A stretch of DNA of 64,000 nucleotides from Candidatus Eisenbacteria bacterium (GCA_016235265.1 JACRLI010000007.1:124001-188000), one strand, 5' to 3'; shown: positions 41,292 to 50,197, numbered from the stretch's first letter. Made by a program: numbers and translations. The notes: generated by a model not told the origin, from the letters alone.

Positions 41292-43089
41292 GGCCCGCAA
41301 GCTCGTGATTCACCAGGCGGCGGTACAGGTCACAGGTGCCCAGCAGCTCGGCGTGGGACCCAGCGCCGGCCAGCCGGCCGTCCTCCAGGACCACGATCAG
41401 GTCCGCGTTGGCCACGGTCGCCAGGCGGTGCGTGATGAGGAATGTGGTTCGCCCGCGGCTCAGGGCCTGCAGCGCGGCATGCACCGCGGCCTCGCTCTCG
41501 GCGTCCAGCCCGGTGGTGGGCTCGTCCAGGATCAGCAGCGGCGCGTCGCGCAGGATGGCGCGGGCCACGGCGAGGCGCTGCTTCTGCCCGCCGGAGAGCG
41601 TGGCGCCCCGCTCGCTCACGGCGGTGTCGTAGCCCTCGGGGAGGCTCTCGATGAACTCGTGGATCTGCGCCGCGCGCGCGGCCGCCTCGATCTCGGCCTG
41701 CGTGGCCTCCAGCCGCCCGTAGGCGATGTTGTCGCGCAGTGTCCCGCCGAAGAGCATCGGCTCCTGCAGCACCAGGCTCACCTGTTCGCGCACCGAGCGC
41801 AACGTGAAGCTGCGCAGGTCGTGGCCGTCCACCGTCACGCGCCCGGATCGCGGCTCGTGGAAGCGGGCCAGCATGCCGACCAGCGTGGACTTGCCGCTGC
41901 CGGTGGGACCGACCACCGCCACGCGCGCCCCGGCGGGGACGCGGAAGGACACGTCGCGCACCACCGGCTCACCGTCGCGGTAGGAAAAGCCCACCGCCTC
42001 GTACGCCACCTCCCCCCGCAAGCGCGGGGCGAGTGCCAGGCCGGGCCGCTCCTCCGCCTCCGGCTCGGACTCCAGGATGTCGGCCACGCGCTCAGCGCAG
42101 GCATGGGCCTTGGACAGGCGGTTGACCAGCACCGCCATGTCGCGGATGGGCCGGTACATCTGCTTCAGGTAGGCGGTGAACACCAGCAGGTCGCCCGGGG
42201 TGAGCCGGCCGGCGATCACCCGGTGCACGCCGAACCACAGCACCGCGCCGGTCCCCGCGGCCACCAGCACTTCCACGCCCCGTTGCATGGTGGCCTGGAG
42301 GCGGCTGGCGCGCACGCCGGTGTCCAGCACCGCGCGGCTCTCCTCCGAAAAGCGCCGCCCCTCCTCGGCCTCGCGCGAGAACGCCTTCACCAGGGCGATG
42401 TGGGCGATGGCCTCGCCGGCGCGCGAGGCGATGGCGCCCTCCCGCCTGCGCTGGCTGCGCGCCGCCTGGCGGATGCGCCGCGAGTAGCGGTGCACCACCC
42501 ACGCCATGAACGGCAGCACCGAGACGGCCGCCAGCGTGAGCGGGGCGTCCACGAGAAACATCACCGTCAGCATGCCCACGACGAGGGTCAGCCGCCCGGC
42601 GACCTGCATGGAGGCTTCCACCAGGACGTCGGAGAGCACGTTGACGTCGCCGGTGAGGCGCACCAGCAGGTCGCCAGTACGACTGCCGCGGTGGAATGCC
42701 AGCGAGAGCCGCTGGAGATGGTCGAACATGCGCTCGCGCAGCGAGGTCACGATGCGCTGGCCGGCGCGCGACAGGAAGAACGTCTGGCCATAGCCGAACA
42801 GCCCGGACAGGGCGGCGGCGGCCAGCAGGATCCCCGCGGAGAGCAGCAGCAGCGAGTCGGGGGTCCACGCGGCCAGCGGCGCCAGCGGCCCGCGAACCGA
42901 GCCGTGCCGGGGCAGCTTCAGCGCGTAGTCGAAGACCAGCTTGAGCGGCCAGGGCTGCAGCAGCTCGCTGGCGGTGAGGCCCACGGACGCCAGGGCCGCC
43001 AGCGCCAGGCCGGTGCGCTCGCGGCGCACGTAGGGCGCGAAGTGCGGCCACAGCCGCCGGAAACCGCCCAGGTCGCCCGGGGCGTTCAT
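41272..43089 (-). CDS. ABC exporter, fused membrane and ATPase domains (MsbA-like half transporter)
   Basis: The 605-residue protein has six helices (about 20-320) followed by a full ATPase domain: Walker A VVGPTGSGKSTLVG, Q-loop LVLQEPMLFGGT, signature TLSGGQKQRLAVARA, Walker B PLLILDEPTTGLD and switch LITHRLATV. It would act as a homodimer exporting a lipid-linked or hydrophobic substrate. The ATG at 43089 is set by GGGAGG upstream; the longer frame adds an Arg/Pro leader. In this operon, glycosyltransferases and a kinase surround it, so a glycolipid substrate is the simplest reading. It overlaps the kinase gene and lies 25 bases after the glycosyltransferase. Confidence 0.93.
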   Translation of the reverse strand: MNAPGDLGGFRRLWPHFAPYVRRERTGLALAALASVGLTASELLQPWPLKLVFDYALKLPRHGSVRGPLAPLAAWTPDSLLLLSAGILLAAAALSGLFGYGQTFFLSRAGQRIVTSLRERMFDHLQRLSLAFHRGSRTGDLLVRLTGDVNVLSDVLVEASMQVAGRLTLVVGMLTVMFLVDAPLTLAAVSVLPFMAWVVHRYSRRIRQAARSQRRREGAIASRAGEAIAHIALVKAFSREAEEGRRFSEESRAVLDTGVRASRLQATMQRGVEVLVAAGTGAVLWFGVHRVIAGRLTPGDLLVFTAYLKQMYRPIRDMAVLVNRLSKAHACAERVADILESEPEAEERPGLALAPRLRGEVAYEAVGFSYRDGEPVVRDVSFRVPAGARVAVVGPTGSGKSTLVGMLARFHEPRSGRVTVDGHDLRSFTLRSVREQVSLVLQEPMLFGGTLRDNIAYGRLEATQAEIEAAARAAQIHEFIESLPEGYDTAVSERGATLSGGQKQRLAVARAILRDAPLLILDEPTTGLDAESEAAVHAALQALSRGRTTFLITHRLATVANADLIVVLEDGRLAGAGSHAELLGTCDLYRRLVNHELAGHGTLVG

Positions 43090-43114
43090 GCCGCCTCCCT
43101 GCCGCGGAAGGTGC

Positions 43115-44578
43115 TCACGCGTGCCTCGCTTCGCCGGGCACCGCCATGCCGGCCGCCGGCTCCCGGTCGGGTCCGGGTGACCGATCCGCTTCGGCGGCAA
43201 GCAGCACGGCTCTGTGGTCGCGCGCCACCACCTGCAGGATGAGCCGGTGCAGTTCCCCGGCGTTGGCGCGCAACTGGAACTTCTCCTCCACCGCGCGGCG
43301 TGCCTGGGCGCCCATGCGCGCGGCCAGTGCGGGATCGGTCAGGATCCGCTCCAGCGCCGCCGCCAGCGCCTCGGGCTGGTTGGGCTCCACCACCACGCCG
43401 GTCACGCCGTCCTGCACCATCTCCGGGACCCCGGTGACGCGGGTGGAGATCACGGGCGTGCCGGAGGCCATGGCCTCGAGGATCACCGTGGGCAGCCCGT
43501 CGCGGTTGCCGTCGGCGGCGACGATGCAGGGCAGCGCGAAGACCGCGGCCCGCCGCAGGTCCGAGGCGACCTGCTCCTGCGGCAGCGCACCGGTGAAGTG
43601 CACCCGGCCGGCCAGGCCCAGCTCGCGGGCGCGCGTCTCCAGCGGCTCGCGCAGCGGGCCCTCACCCACCACTCGAACGCGGAAATCCGCGCCCCGCCGG
43701 AGCAGCAGCGCGCACGCTTCCAACAAGTCGGCGATGCCCTTCTTCTCCACCAGCCGTCCGATGCACAGGACGGACCCCGGCTCGCGCGCCTCGCCCACTC
43801 CGCGAAACCGGTCAATGTCGATGCCGTTGTAGATGCGCACCACCCGCCCGGCGGCCTCGCGGCCGCAGATTCGCTCCAGGTGGCGCAGGTTGTAGTCGCT
43901 CACCGTCACCGCGAAGCTCGCCTCAAGCAGCTTGGCGCGCAGGTGGTCCACGTCCAGCCGGTCGAGGTAGATGTCCTTGGCGTGCGCGGTGAAGCTGTAG
44001 GTCACGCCCGACAGGCGCGCGGCCAGCATGGACACCTGCGTGGCGCTGGTGGCGAAATGCGCATGCAGGTGCCGGACCTCCCGTGGCCCCGCGTCGCGCA
44101 CCAGCACCCCGGCCTGCAGGAAACGCTTGAACGCCGGCCAGCTGGCGCGTTCCAGCACGTAGCCCAGCGTGCCCAGGTAGCGGCCCGGGCTGCGCCGCAA
44201 CAGCGCGAAGTGCGCCGTGGCGATGGGCGCCACCGCGCGCCACGGAGACTGCGGCAGGTACACCACGCGGGCCTTCACCCGGGCCACGGTGTCGTGGCGC
44301 GGCCCGGGCGGCGGCGTCTTGAGCGAGTAGATCACCAGTTCCTGGCCGCGGCGCTCCAGCTCCAGGATCTCGTTCACGATGAACGTCTCGCTGAAGCGGG
44401 GGAACATCTTCACCACGTAGGCGACGACGGGCAGTCGGTTCGCGGGCGTGCGGGTGTCGGGCGTGCAGGTGTCGGGCGTGCGGGTGTCGGGCGTGCGGGT
44501 GTCGGGCGTGCAGGTGTCGGGCGTGCCGGTGTCGAGCGTGCGGCTCCGGGGCGCACGGGTCATGGACGGGCGGCTCAC
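43115..44578 (-). CDS. GT4-family glycosyltransferase with repeat-bearing N-terminus
   Basis: The 487-residue GT-B enzyme has the N-terminal PVVAYVVKMFPRFSETFIVNE (split PVVAYVVKMF and SETFIVNEI), HLHAHFATSATQVSML, SFTAHAKDIY, the NDP-sugar side VLCIGRLVEKKGIADLLEA, and EAMASGTPVISTRVTGVPE with the conserved glutamates of the family. Similar proteins extend cell-surface polysaccharides. The first 48 residues are not part of the fold: they hold six tandem TPDT(R/C) pentapeptides coded by a 15-bp minisatellite. GTG 44578 overlaps the lipoprotein stop (GTGA); ATG 44563 is the alternative start. Confidence 0.9.
   Translation of the reverse strand: MSRPSMTRAPRSRTLDTGTPDTCTPDTRTPDTRTPDTCTPDTRTPANRLPVVAYVVKMFPRFSETFIVNEILELERRGQELVIYSLKTPPPGPRHDTVARVKARVVYLPQSPWRAVAPIATAHFALLRRSPGRYLGTLGYVLERASWPAFKRFLQAGVLVRDAGPREVRHLHAHFATSATQVSMLAARLSGVTYSFTAHAKDIYLDRLDVDHLRAKLLEASFAVTVSDYNLRHLERICGREAAGRVVRIYNGIDIDRFRGVGEAREPGSVLCIGRLVEKKGIADLLEACALLLRRGADFRVRVVGEGPLREPLETRARELGLAGRVHFTGALPQEQVASDLRRAAVFALPCIVAADGNRDGLPTVILEAMASGTPVISTRVTGVPEMVQDGVTGVVVEPNQPEALAAALERILTDPALAARMGAQARRAVEEKFQLRANAGELHRLILQVVARDHRAVLLAAEADRSPGPDREPAAGMAVPGEARHA
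44446..44535. repeat. Six-copy 15-bp coding minisatellite
   Basis: Six head-to-tail units of GCGTGC(G/A/C)GGTGTCGG occupy 44446-44535; the last unit ends in A. On the minus strand they encode TPDTR or TPDTC repeats at the N-terminus of the GT4 enzyme. The unit is a multiple of three, so copy-number change would not shift the frame. Confidence 0.9.
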
Positions 44579-45288
44579 GGCCGGACCTCCGTGAACGTGA
44601 GGCTACGGACTTCCGTGGCCGCCTGCACGTGGTTGTCCAGGTGCACCTTCACCCGCCAGCTGTACGTGCCGGGCGGAACCTGCAGGCCGGCATATGGCCC
44701 CGCCGTGCCCAGGCCGTTGAACACCGCGGTGGTGAAGTGGCCGCGGGTCGACTCCCACACCGTGGAGTCCGCCGCGTCGCGGATCCGGACCTGGTACCTC
44801 GCCCCGGGCTGTCCTTCGGCCTGCACCCATCGAAAGGTGAGCGGGGCGGAGAACGTCGGCGCGGGCAGGGCCGAGGCCGTGGGTGCCGTGGCCGAGCAGC
44901 CGAACGCGGTGAGATCCATGGGCGGCAGGCTGTCGCGCTGGTCGGCGGATGCGCGCGTGCGGATCACGCGCACGTACGAGAAGTCGGAGGCCTGCGTCCC
45001 GCCGACGCGCACCTCGATCTCCCCCCCGGGCGCGAAACGGAAGCCGTAGTCGCCGGCCTCGTCGGTGCGCACGGAGTCCAGCAGCGTCACCTCGTTCTGG
45101 TCGTACAGGCGCACCGGGAAATCGGCCACCGGGCGGCCATGACGGTACACGCGGCCCGCCAGGGCGTAGTTCGACGCGCGGAAGACCAGCGGCGCCTGTC
45201 GCGACAGCCCGCATCCCGCCAGCAGCGGCGCGGCGAACGTCAGTGCCAGCAGGGCGGCACGGAAGCGCAGGGTCGGGAGGTCCTCCAT
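44575..45288 (-). CDS. Outer-membrane-type lipoprotein with carboxypeptidase-regulatory and FN3-like domains
   Basis: A 237-residue protein with a lipoprotein signal (LALTFAAPLLAGCGLS, lipidated Cys about residue 26). Residues about 42-110 resemble a carboxypeptidase regulatory-like domain (YALAGRVYRHGRPVADFPV, VRTDEAGDYGFRFAPGGEIE). Residues about 148-236 form an FN3/Ig-like domain (LTFRWVQAEGQPGARYQVRI, PPGTYSWRVKVHLDNHV). GGAG lies seven bases before the ATG at 45288, eight bases after the propeller gene's stop. Its last codons overlap the GT4 start. It may be a surface-exposed or periplasmic part of the export system. Confidence 0.8.
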   Translation of the reverse strand: MEDLPTLRFRAALLALTFAAPLLAGCGLSRQAPLVFRASNYALAGRVYRHGRPVADFPVRLYDQNEVTLLDSVRTDEAGDYGFRFAPGGEIEVRVGGTQASDFSYVRVIRTRASADQRDSLPPMDLTAFGCSATAPTASALPAPTFSAPLTFRWVQAEGQPGARYQVRIRDAADSTVWESTRGHFTTAVFNGLGTAGPYAGLQVPPGTYSWRVKVHLDNHVQAATEVRSLTFTEVRP

Positions 45289-45296
45289 GCCGGCTC

Positions 45297-46739
45297 CTAC
45301 CGCACCACCGTAAGGCGGCGCGTCACCATCCCGCTGCCGGCGTGGAGCGCGGCCCAGTAGATGCCCGGCGTCGCCAGGCTCCCGGACTCGTCGCGGCCGT
45401 CCCACTGGACGCTGCGGGTGAAATTGTCCACGGCGCCGTCGTAGAGGCGCCGTACCCGGCGCCCGTCCACCGAGAGCACGTCGAGCGTGCCGCGGCCTGC
45501 CGCGGGGGCGCTGAAGGCCAGTTGCGCTCCGCCCCGCGTGGGGTTGGGTGTGGGCACGGACAGGGCGAGCCGCGCGGGGCCGCGGGTGTCGGGCGCGGCC
45601 ACCACGGAAGAGCCCAGGGAGTGCAGGCGCCCGTCGAAGGAGCCGAAGTACACCGAGCCATCGGCGTCCACGGCGGGAGAGGAATACACGGGCCCTCCGG
45701 CCAGGTAGGTCCACCTGAGAGCGCCGGCGGCCGTGAGGGCATAGAGGTTCCCGTCGGCGCTGCCGCCGTAGATGGTCCCATCCGCTGCCACCGCGGCCGC
45801 GGTGCGGACCAGTCCCGTGGCGACGAACTTCCAGTTGATCTTCCCGGTGGCGGGGTCGAGGTCCCAGATGTCGCTGCCCATCGTGATCACCACGTCCCCG
45901 CCGGGCGCGATGGCCGGCGCGGAGTACATGGTGTGCTTGGCGTTCACCACCCACTTGAGCGTGCCGTTGGGACGGATCGCGTAGAACAGCCCGCTGGTGG
46001 CGCCGATGTAGATCGTGGTGTCCGGCCCCACCGTGGGCGAGGCCAGGTCCACGCCGGAGCCCAGCGCCGCCGCCCACACCACCGTGCCGTCGACGGGATG
46101 GAGCGCGTACAGGAACCCGTCGTCGCTGCCCACGTACACGGTGCCGTCCGGTCCGAGGGCCGGCGAGGAGCGCACATTTCCACCCGTGGGGCGGGTCCAC
46201 TTGAGCGTGCCGTTCGGGTTGAACGCGTACACGTTCTGGTCCCCCGAGCCCACGTGGACGGTGCCGTCCGCGGCGATCGCCGGCGAGGAGCGCACGGTGC
46301 TGCCGGCCTTGAACTTCCACTTCAGCATCCCGGTCGGCTCCACCGCGTAGAAGGTGGAGTCCATGCCTCCGATGTACACGGTCCCGTCGGAGGCCACCGC
46401 CGGCGAGGAGTACTGCAGCGCGCCGCCGGCCTTGAACTTCCACTTCACCGCCCCGGTGGTGGTGTACACGGCGTACAGCGCGGAGTCCATGCACCCCACG
46501 TAGGCCACGTGCCCCGGACCCAGCACCGGCGAGGATCCCCAGATGCTGTCCGGCAGCGCCCGGCTCCAGCGCGGGGTGGGCGCAGCCAGCGACGCGGCGG
46601 CGGAGCGGCCCAGGTGGCTGGACGAAGCGTGGTACATGGGCCACGCGCTCGGCGCGGGCTGGGCGTGGGTCGTGCCGGCCAGTACGGCGGCCACCGCCGC
46701 GGTCCATATCGCGAGTCTACGGGGCAGCGTCAGGTTCAT
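45297..46739 (-). CDS. Secreted PQQ-type beta-propeller with C-terminal sorting domain
   Basis: The 480-residue protein has a signal peptide (LAIWTAAVAAVLAGTTHAQ) and about eight propeller blades (for example SSPAVASDGTVYIGGMDSTF, SSPALGPDGTVYVGSDDGFL, APAIAPGGDVVITMGSDI), each with the W/Y..G...W..... pattern of PQQ/BamB-like repeats. No quinoprotein active-site or heme is evident, so binding rather than catalysis is likely. The last 90 residues are a sorting domain (VPTPNPTRGGAQLAFSAP, DVLSVDGRRVRRLYDG, WDGRDESG, PGIYWAALHA, RRLTVVR). Start 46739 follows GGAGG; the in-frame upstream extension is not needed. Confidence 0.86.
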   Translation of the reverse strand: MNLTLPRRLAIWTAAVAAVLAGTTHAQPAPSAWPMYHASSSHLGRSAAASLAAPTPRWSRALPDSIWGSSPVLGPGHVAYVGCMDSALYAVYTTTGAVKWKFKAGGALQYSSPAVASDGTVYIGGMDSTFYAVEPTGMLKWKFKAGSTVRSSPAIAADGTVHVGSGDQNVYAFNPNGTLKWTRPTGGNVRSSPALGPDGTVYVGSDDGFLYALHPVDGTVVWAAALGSGVDLASPTVGPDTTIYIGATSGLFYAIRPNGTLKWVVNAKHTMYSAPAIAPGGDVVITMGSDIWDLDPATGKINWKFVATGLVRTAAAVAADGTIYGGSADGNLYALTAAGALRWTYLAGGPVYSSPAVDADGSVYFGSFDGRLHSLGSSVVAAPDTRGPARLALSVPTPNPTRGGAQLAFSAPAAGRGTLDVLSVDGRRVRRLYDGAVDNFTRSVQWDGRDESGSLATPGIYWAALHAGSGMVTRRLTVVR

Positions 46740-46770
46740 GAAAGGTACCTCCGGTCCGGCCAGGGGAGAT

Positions 46771-47772
46771 TCAGCGTCCAAGGCGCCCTTGCAGCGCGAG
46801 GCGCACGGTGTTTTGACGGTAATCGCGGTAGTCCCGCGTGGAATCGCGGCGCCGGTATTCTTCCGAGAACACGATGCGTACCTCGGGGGACACGTCCCGG
46901 GAAACCTCCAGGCGGTAGGTCTGCTCGCGGTCGTGCCGGCGGTAGTTGGTCCCGAACAGGCTCGCCGGGAAATAGTTCCTCACTCCCTGCACGGTCTCGA
47001 GCCGGACTTCCACCGGCCCCACGGGGGCCTCCGCGGAGAGCCCCAGGTTGTTCTCGTAGAAGTCGTAGTTGGAGTCGTCCGCGCGGCTGCGCTCGTTCTC
47101 GAATCGGATCGCGGCCCGCGTGGCCGGCGCCGGCTCCCATCCCGCGAGGTAGCTCCAGCGGTTGCGCACGCTGGTGCGCCCGGCGTGCGAGGCGTCGAAG
47201 CGCTCGCCGCGGGAGCGGAGTTCCAGGCCCGCAACGAGCCCTGCACGCGGCCTCAGCTCCATCTCCAGCACGCCCTCGCGGTCGCGGTAGCGCGCCCCGC
47301 CCGTGGCGTCCGGGAACAGCAACACCTCCGGTGAGTACCGCCCACGGGCACGCGCCCTCCAGGCGCCCGCGCGCGCCCGCAGCTCGGCCTCGTAGCGCTC
47401 AGCGTTACGCTGCGTCCACTGGTCGTAGCGCTCCGCAGCGGCGGTCAGGTTGAGATCCACGCGGGCCCCCGACGCGCCCCGGGCACGCAGGCCAAGGCCC
47501 GCGAGGAGCACGGCGAAGCGGTCGGGGGTGGGGCTGGCCTCTCCGGCAAACAGGCTGGAGGTGTAGCCGCCCTCCACCTGCGTGCGACCGGTGAGCGCAA
47601 ACGTGGCGGTGGAACCCGCGGGAGGCCCCGCGGCCAGGCTCGCGATCAGGCCCGCGATCAGGCAGGCGCTCCGCCCCGCGGTGACCCGTCCCGCCTGGAG
47701 CCGGCGCGCGAGGAACCAGCGCGCCCGGAACCGGCGTGCGGGAAACCGTCGCGCAGCCGCGGCCGGACTCAT
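46771..47772 (-). CDS. Outer-membrane beta-barrel protein of the glycan operon
   Basis: A 333-residue protein. The N-terminus has five RRFxA-type pentapeptides (RRFPARRFRARWFLARRLQA) before a signal-like helix (LIAGLIASLAAGPPAGSTA). The body shows alternating-residue strands rich in Arg, Tyr and Glu (AERYDQWTQRNAERYEAELR, LRPRAGLVAGLELRSRGERF, TYRLEVSRDVSPEVRIVFSE) and ends NTVRLALQGRLGR, consistent with a 16-strand-type barrel. No named family is recognised. The ATG overlaps the upstream GT4 stop (ATGA). It may be the outer-membrane exit or anchor for the operon's product. Confidence 0.72.
   Translation of the reverse strand: MSPAAAARRFPARRFRARWFLARRLQAGRVTAGRSACLIAGLIASLAAGPPAGSTATFALTGRTQVEGGYTSSLFAGEASPTPDRFAVLLAGLGLRARGASGARVDLNLTAAAERYDQWTQRNAERYEAELRARAGAWRARARGRYSPEVLLFPDATGGARYRDREGVLEMELRPRAGLVAGLELRSRGERFDASHAGRTSVRNRWSYLAGWEPAPATRAAIRFENERSRADDSNYDFYENNLGLSAEAPVGPVEVRLETVQGVRNYFPASLFGTNYRRHDREQTYRLEVSRDVSPEVRIVFSEEYRRRDSTRDYRDYRQNTVRLALQGRLGR
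47686..47760. repeat. Five-copy degenerate 15-bp coding minisatellite
   Basis: Five units of about CCGGCGCGCGAGGAA (47686-47700, 47701-47715, 47716-47730, 47731-47745, 47746-47760) lie head to tail. On the minus strand they encode RRFxA-type pentapeptides before the signal helix of the barrel protein. Copies differ at three to six positions. Confidence 0.72.
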
Positions 47773-48968
47773 GACGCCACCCGGCGCGGGGACGCCAGCT
47801 CCATGACGATCCGCGCCACCTCGGCGGCGCGGCAGTCCCAGGTGTGGTCCCGCAGGACCCCCGCCCGTGACGCGGCTCCCACCCTGGCTGCCATCGCCCT
47901 GTCGGCGTGCAGCTCGAGGACCATGCGCGAGGCGGCTTCCACGTGCCCGGGCGGGTAGAGGAACCCGGTCTCGCCGTGCCGCACGTATTCCGGAAGATCG
48001 CCCTGCCGGGAAGCCACCACCGGCAGGCCGGCAGCCTGGTACTCAAACAGCTTCAGCGGTGAAAAGTAGAACGGCTCCAGCGGCGGGTAGGGCGCCAGGG
48101 CCACGTCCATCCGAGCCAGGTGCGCGGGCACCTCCGCGTGACCCACGGCGCCGGTGAGCTCCAGCGCGTCGGCAGCCCCGGCGGCGGCCATGGCCTGCTC
48201 CAGTTCGGCGCGGGCCGGACCGTCGCCCACCACGAGCAGGCGAACGGCGGGCACCGTGGAGCGGACGCGCAGGAAGATCCGCGCCAGGTCGCTGACGCCG
48301 TGCCACGGGCGCAAGCCGCCGCAGAAGCCGAGGGTGAGGGTGTCCCCCGCCGCCTGTCCGTGGCCCGCGACCCGCGGGGGAAGGCTCTCGAAGAGACCGC
48401 GCTCCACCGCGTTGGGCATCACCCGCACCCGCGCGGGCGAGGCACCCAGGCTGCACACGTGCCCCGCCACCGCACTGGAAACAGCCAGCGCCACGGAGGC
48501 GTGCTCGAAGACGTGCCGTGCCAGGCGCCGGGCGTCGTCGGCGTGGCGCAGGCCGCGGTAGAGCGTCGCCTCGTCCACCAGCGGCGCGTTCACCTCCAGG
48601 ACCAGGGGCAGCCCCAGCATCCGTGCGGCGTCCACTCCGGCGCGGCCCCACAGCGAGTAGCGTTCGTACAGGAAGTCCGGCTGCCAGCCGAGCGCTTCGC
48701 ACACCAGGTGCTCGCGGACGTCGCCGTTGCGGCGCAGCGCGGCCGATTCGGGATCGAGGGCGTCCACGTGGCCGGCGGGGAAGGCGCCGACTCGAAAGGC
48801 CGGCCCGTCCCCGGCCATCGGGGGCTTCGGCCCCAGGCGCTCGGACAGCACCCGCACCTCGTGGCCCGCGCGCGCCAGCGCCCCGGCCATGGAGCGCAGG
48901 TGCACCGAGGCCCCCTTGGAGCCGTAGAGCGGCACGCCGGGGTCCGAGTTCACGTACAGGATCTTCAT
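47769..48968 (-). CDS. GT4-family glycosyltransferase
   Basis: The 399-residue GT-B glycosyltransferase starts MKILYVNSDPGVPLYGSKGA with the glycine-rich loop of GT4 enzymes. It continues with DFLYERYSLWGRAG, VMPNAVERGLF, the donor-site region LTLGFCGGLRPWHGVSDLA and SPLKLFEYQAAGLPVVASRQ, where the conserved glutamate (E in FEYQAAG) contacts the NDP-sugar. It would add one sugar to a growing glycan in the cytoplasm. Its ATG overlaps the upstream gene's TGA (ATGA) and its own stop overlaps the next gene's ATG, so translation is coupled on both sides. Confidence 0.92.
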   Translation of the reverse strand: MKILYVNSDPGVPLYGSKGASVHLRSMAGALARAGHEVRVLSERLGPKPPMAGDGPAFRVGAFPAGHVDALDPESAALRRNGDVREHLVCEALGWQPDFLYERYSLWGRAGVDAARMLGLPLVLEVNAPLVDEATLYRGLRHADDARRLARHVFEHASVALAVSSAVAGHVCSLGASPARVRVMPNAVERGLFESLPPRVAGHGQAAGDTLTLGFCGGLRPWHGVSDLARIFLRVRSTVPAVRLLVVGDGPARAELEQAMAAAGAADALELTGAVGHAEVPAHLARMDVALAPYPPLEPFYFSPLKLFEYQAAGLPVVASRQGDLPEYVRHGETGFLYPPGHVEAASRMVLELHADRAMAARVGAASRAGVLRDHTWDCRAAEVARIVMELASPRRVAS

Positions 48969-50197
48969 GCGCTCGCCCTCGCCCCATCCACGGTGTGCGT
49001 GTCCCGCACCCCGTCGGGTTCGCGGAGCTTCAGGAGTCGTGCCAGTTCCTGCCGGACCCCCTGGTGGCCGCGAAATTCGAGCGTGGAGGTGATGGGACTG
49101 TCCCCGCCGGACAACTCCTCCGAGACCACCCCGAAGAGATGTCCGGGCGTGAGTTCCGCGGGGTGGATCATGCGGACCAGGCCGCGCGAGGCCAGGCGCT
49201 GCGCCCGGATCAACTGCTCCATCCGCGGCACCACCCGGGGCACCACCACTGCGCGACGCCGGAGGGAGAGGATCTCGGTCACCGTGTTGTAGCCGCCCAT
49301 GGTCACGACCAGGTCGGCGGCCGCGAACAGCGAGGTCATGTGGTCGGAGAAGTTCGTGAAGTACACATCCGGCCGCGCCGCGCGCTCGCGGAGCGCCGCC
49401 TGCTGCGCGGCCGGCATGGCCGGGCCGGTCACCAGGCAGTGGAGCACGCCGGCGTCCGCGGGGGCGCCCTCCAGGCCGGCCAGGTAGTGATCGAACAACG
49501 GGTAGCCGTCCTCGCCGCCGCCGGCGGTGACCACCACCAGGCGGCGCCCCTCCAAAGCCAGCTCGGAGGCCACCGCCTCGCGGGGCAGCAGACCGTTGTA
49601 TTTCGGCAGATAGCCGACGAAGGCGGTCTTCGCCGCCACCGCCTCCGGAAACTCGTACTCGCGCACGGTGTCGTAGATCCCGCGCTCCCCGTACACCCAC
49701 ACGGCGTCGTAGTGTTCGGCGATGAAGTCCCACAGCCCCTCGCGTTCGTACTCGGCGCGCATCTCGGCGGGATTGTCCAGGATCTCGCGCAGGCCCAGGA
49801 TGCGAAGCGTGCGGCTGCCGCGCTCCCTCAGGTCCTCCAGGGTGGCCCGCAGCTCGCCCTTGAGCCCGGCGGGGGTCTTGTCCACCAGCAGCACGTCCGG
49901 GGCGAAGCCGCGTGTGGTGTCGCGGATCACCGAGCTGCGCATGCGGCGCAGCTCGTCGAAGCCCAGGTTCAGCGAACGCGATTCGTAGGTGGAGTTGCCG
50001 CACTTGCGCACCGAGGGCAGCTTCACGTAGTCCACCCGGTCGGGCAGGTGGAATCCCTCCGCCACCGGGGAACCGGTGACGATCAGGGCCGAGAGGGCGG
50101 GGTCCCATCCGACCAGGTCCCCGCAGATGCCGAGCGTGCGCCGCAGGTGGCCGAGGCCCACCGTGTCGTGGGAATACGCGAGCAGTCTGAGTGCCAT
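48965..50197 (-). CDS. MurG/GT28-like glycosyltransferase, first gene of the operon
   Basis: The 410-residue protein has the GT28-like GT-B pattern: LLAYSHDTVGLGHLRRTLGI at the N-terminus (the G.GHL.R motif), DVLLVDKTPAGLKGELR, LVVVTAGGGEDGYPLFDHYL opening the donor domain, and ADLVVTMGGYNTVTEILSLR, the GG.NT motif that binds the nucleotide sugar. ATG 50197 is used because homology begins there; the upstream frame codes Pro/Arg-rich sequence. It is the promoter-proximal gene of the eight-gene unit. I recall similar SHDT.GLGH.RR proteins next to GT4, ABC exporter and APH-like genes in other phyla. Confidence 0.88.
   Translation of the reverse strand: MALRLLAYSHDTVGLGHLRRTLGICGDLVGWDPALSALIVTGSPVAEGFHLPDRVDYVKLPSVRKCGNSTYESRSLNLGFDELRRMRSSVIRDTTRGFAPDVLLVDKTPAGLKGELRATLEDLRERGSRTLRILGLREILDNPAEMRAEYEREGLWDFIAEHYDAVWVYGERGIYDTVREYEFPEAVAAKTAFVGYLPKYNGLLPREAVASELALEGRRLVVVTAGGGEDGYPLFDHYLAGLEGAPADAGVLHCLVTGPAMPAAQQAALRERAARPDVYFTNFSDHMTSLFAAADLVVTMGGYNTVTEILSLRRRAVVVPRVVPRMEQLIRAQRLASRGLVRMIHPAELTPGHLFGVVSEELSGGDSPITSTLEFRGHQGVRQELARLLKLREPDGVRDTHTVDGARASA

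Noticed and set aside
44446..44535. Regular tandem repeats, possible CRISPR array
   Set aside because: The 15-bp units are directly adjacent without spacers and lie in frame at the start of a glycosyltransferase gene.
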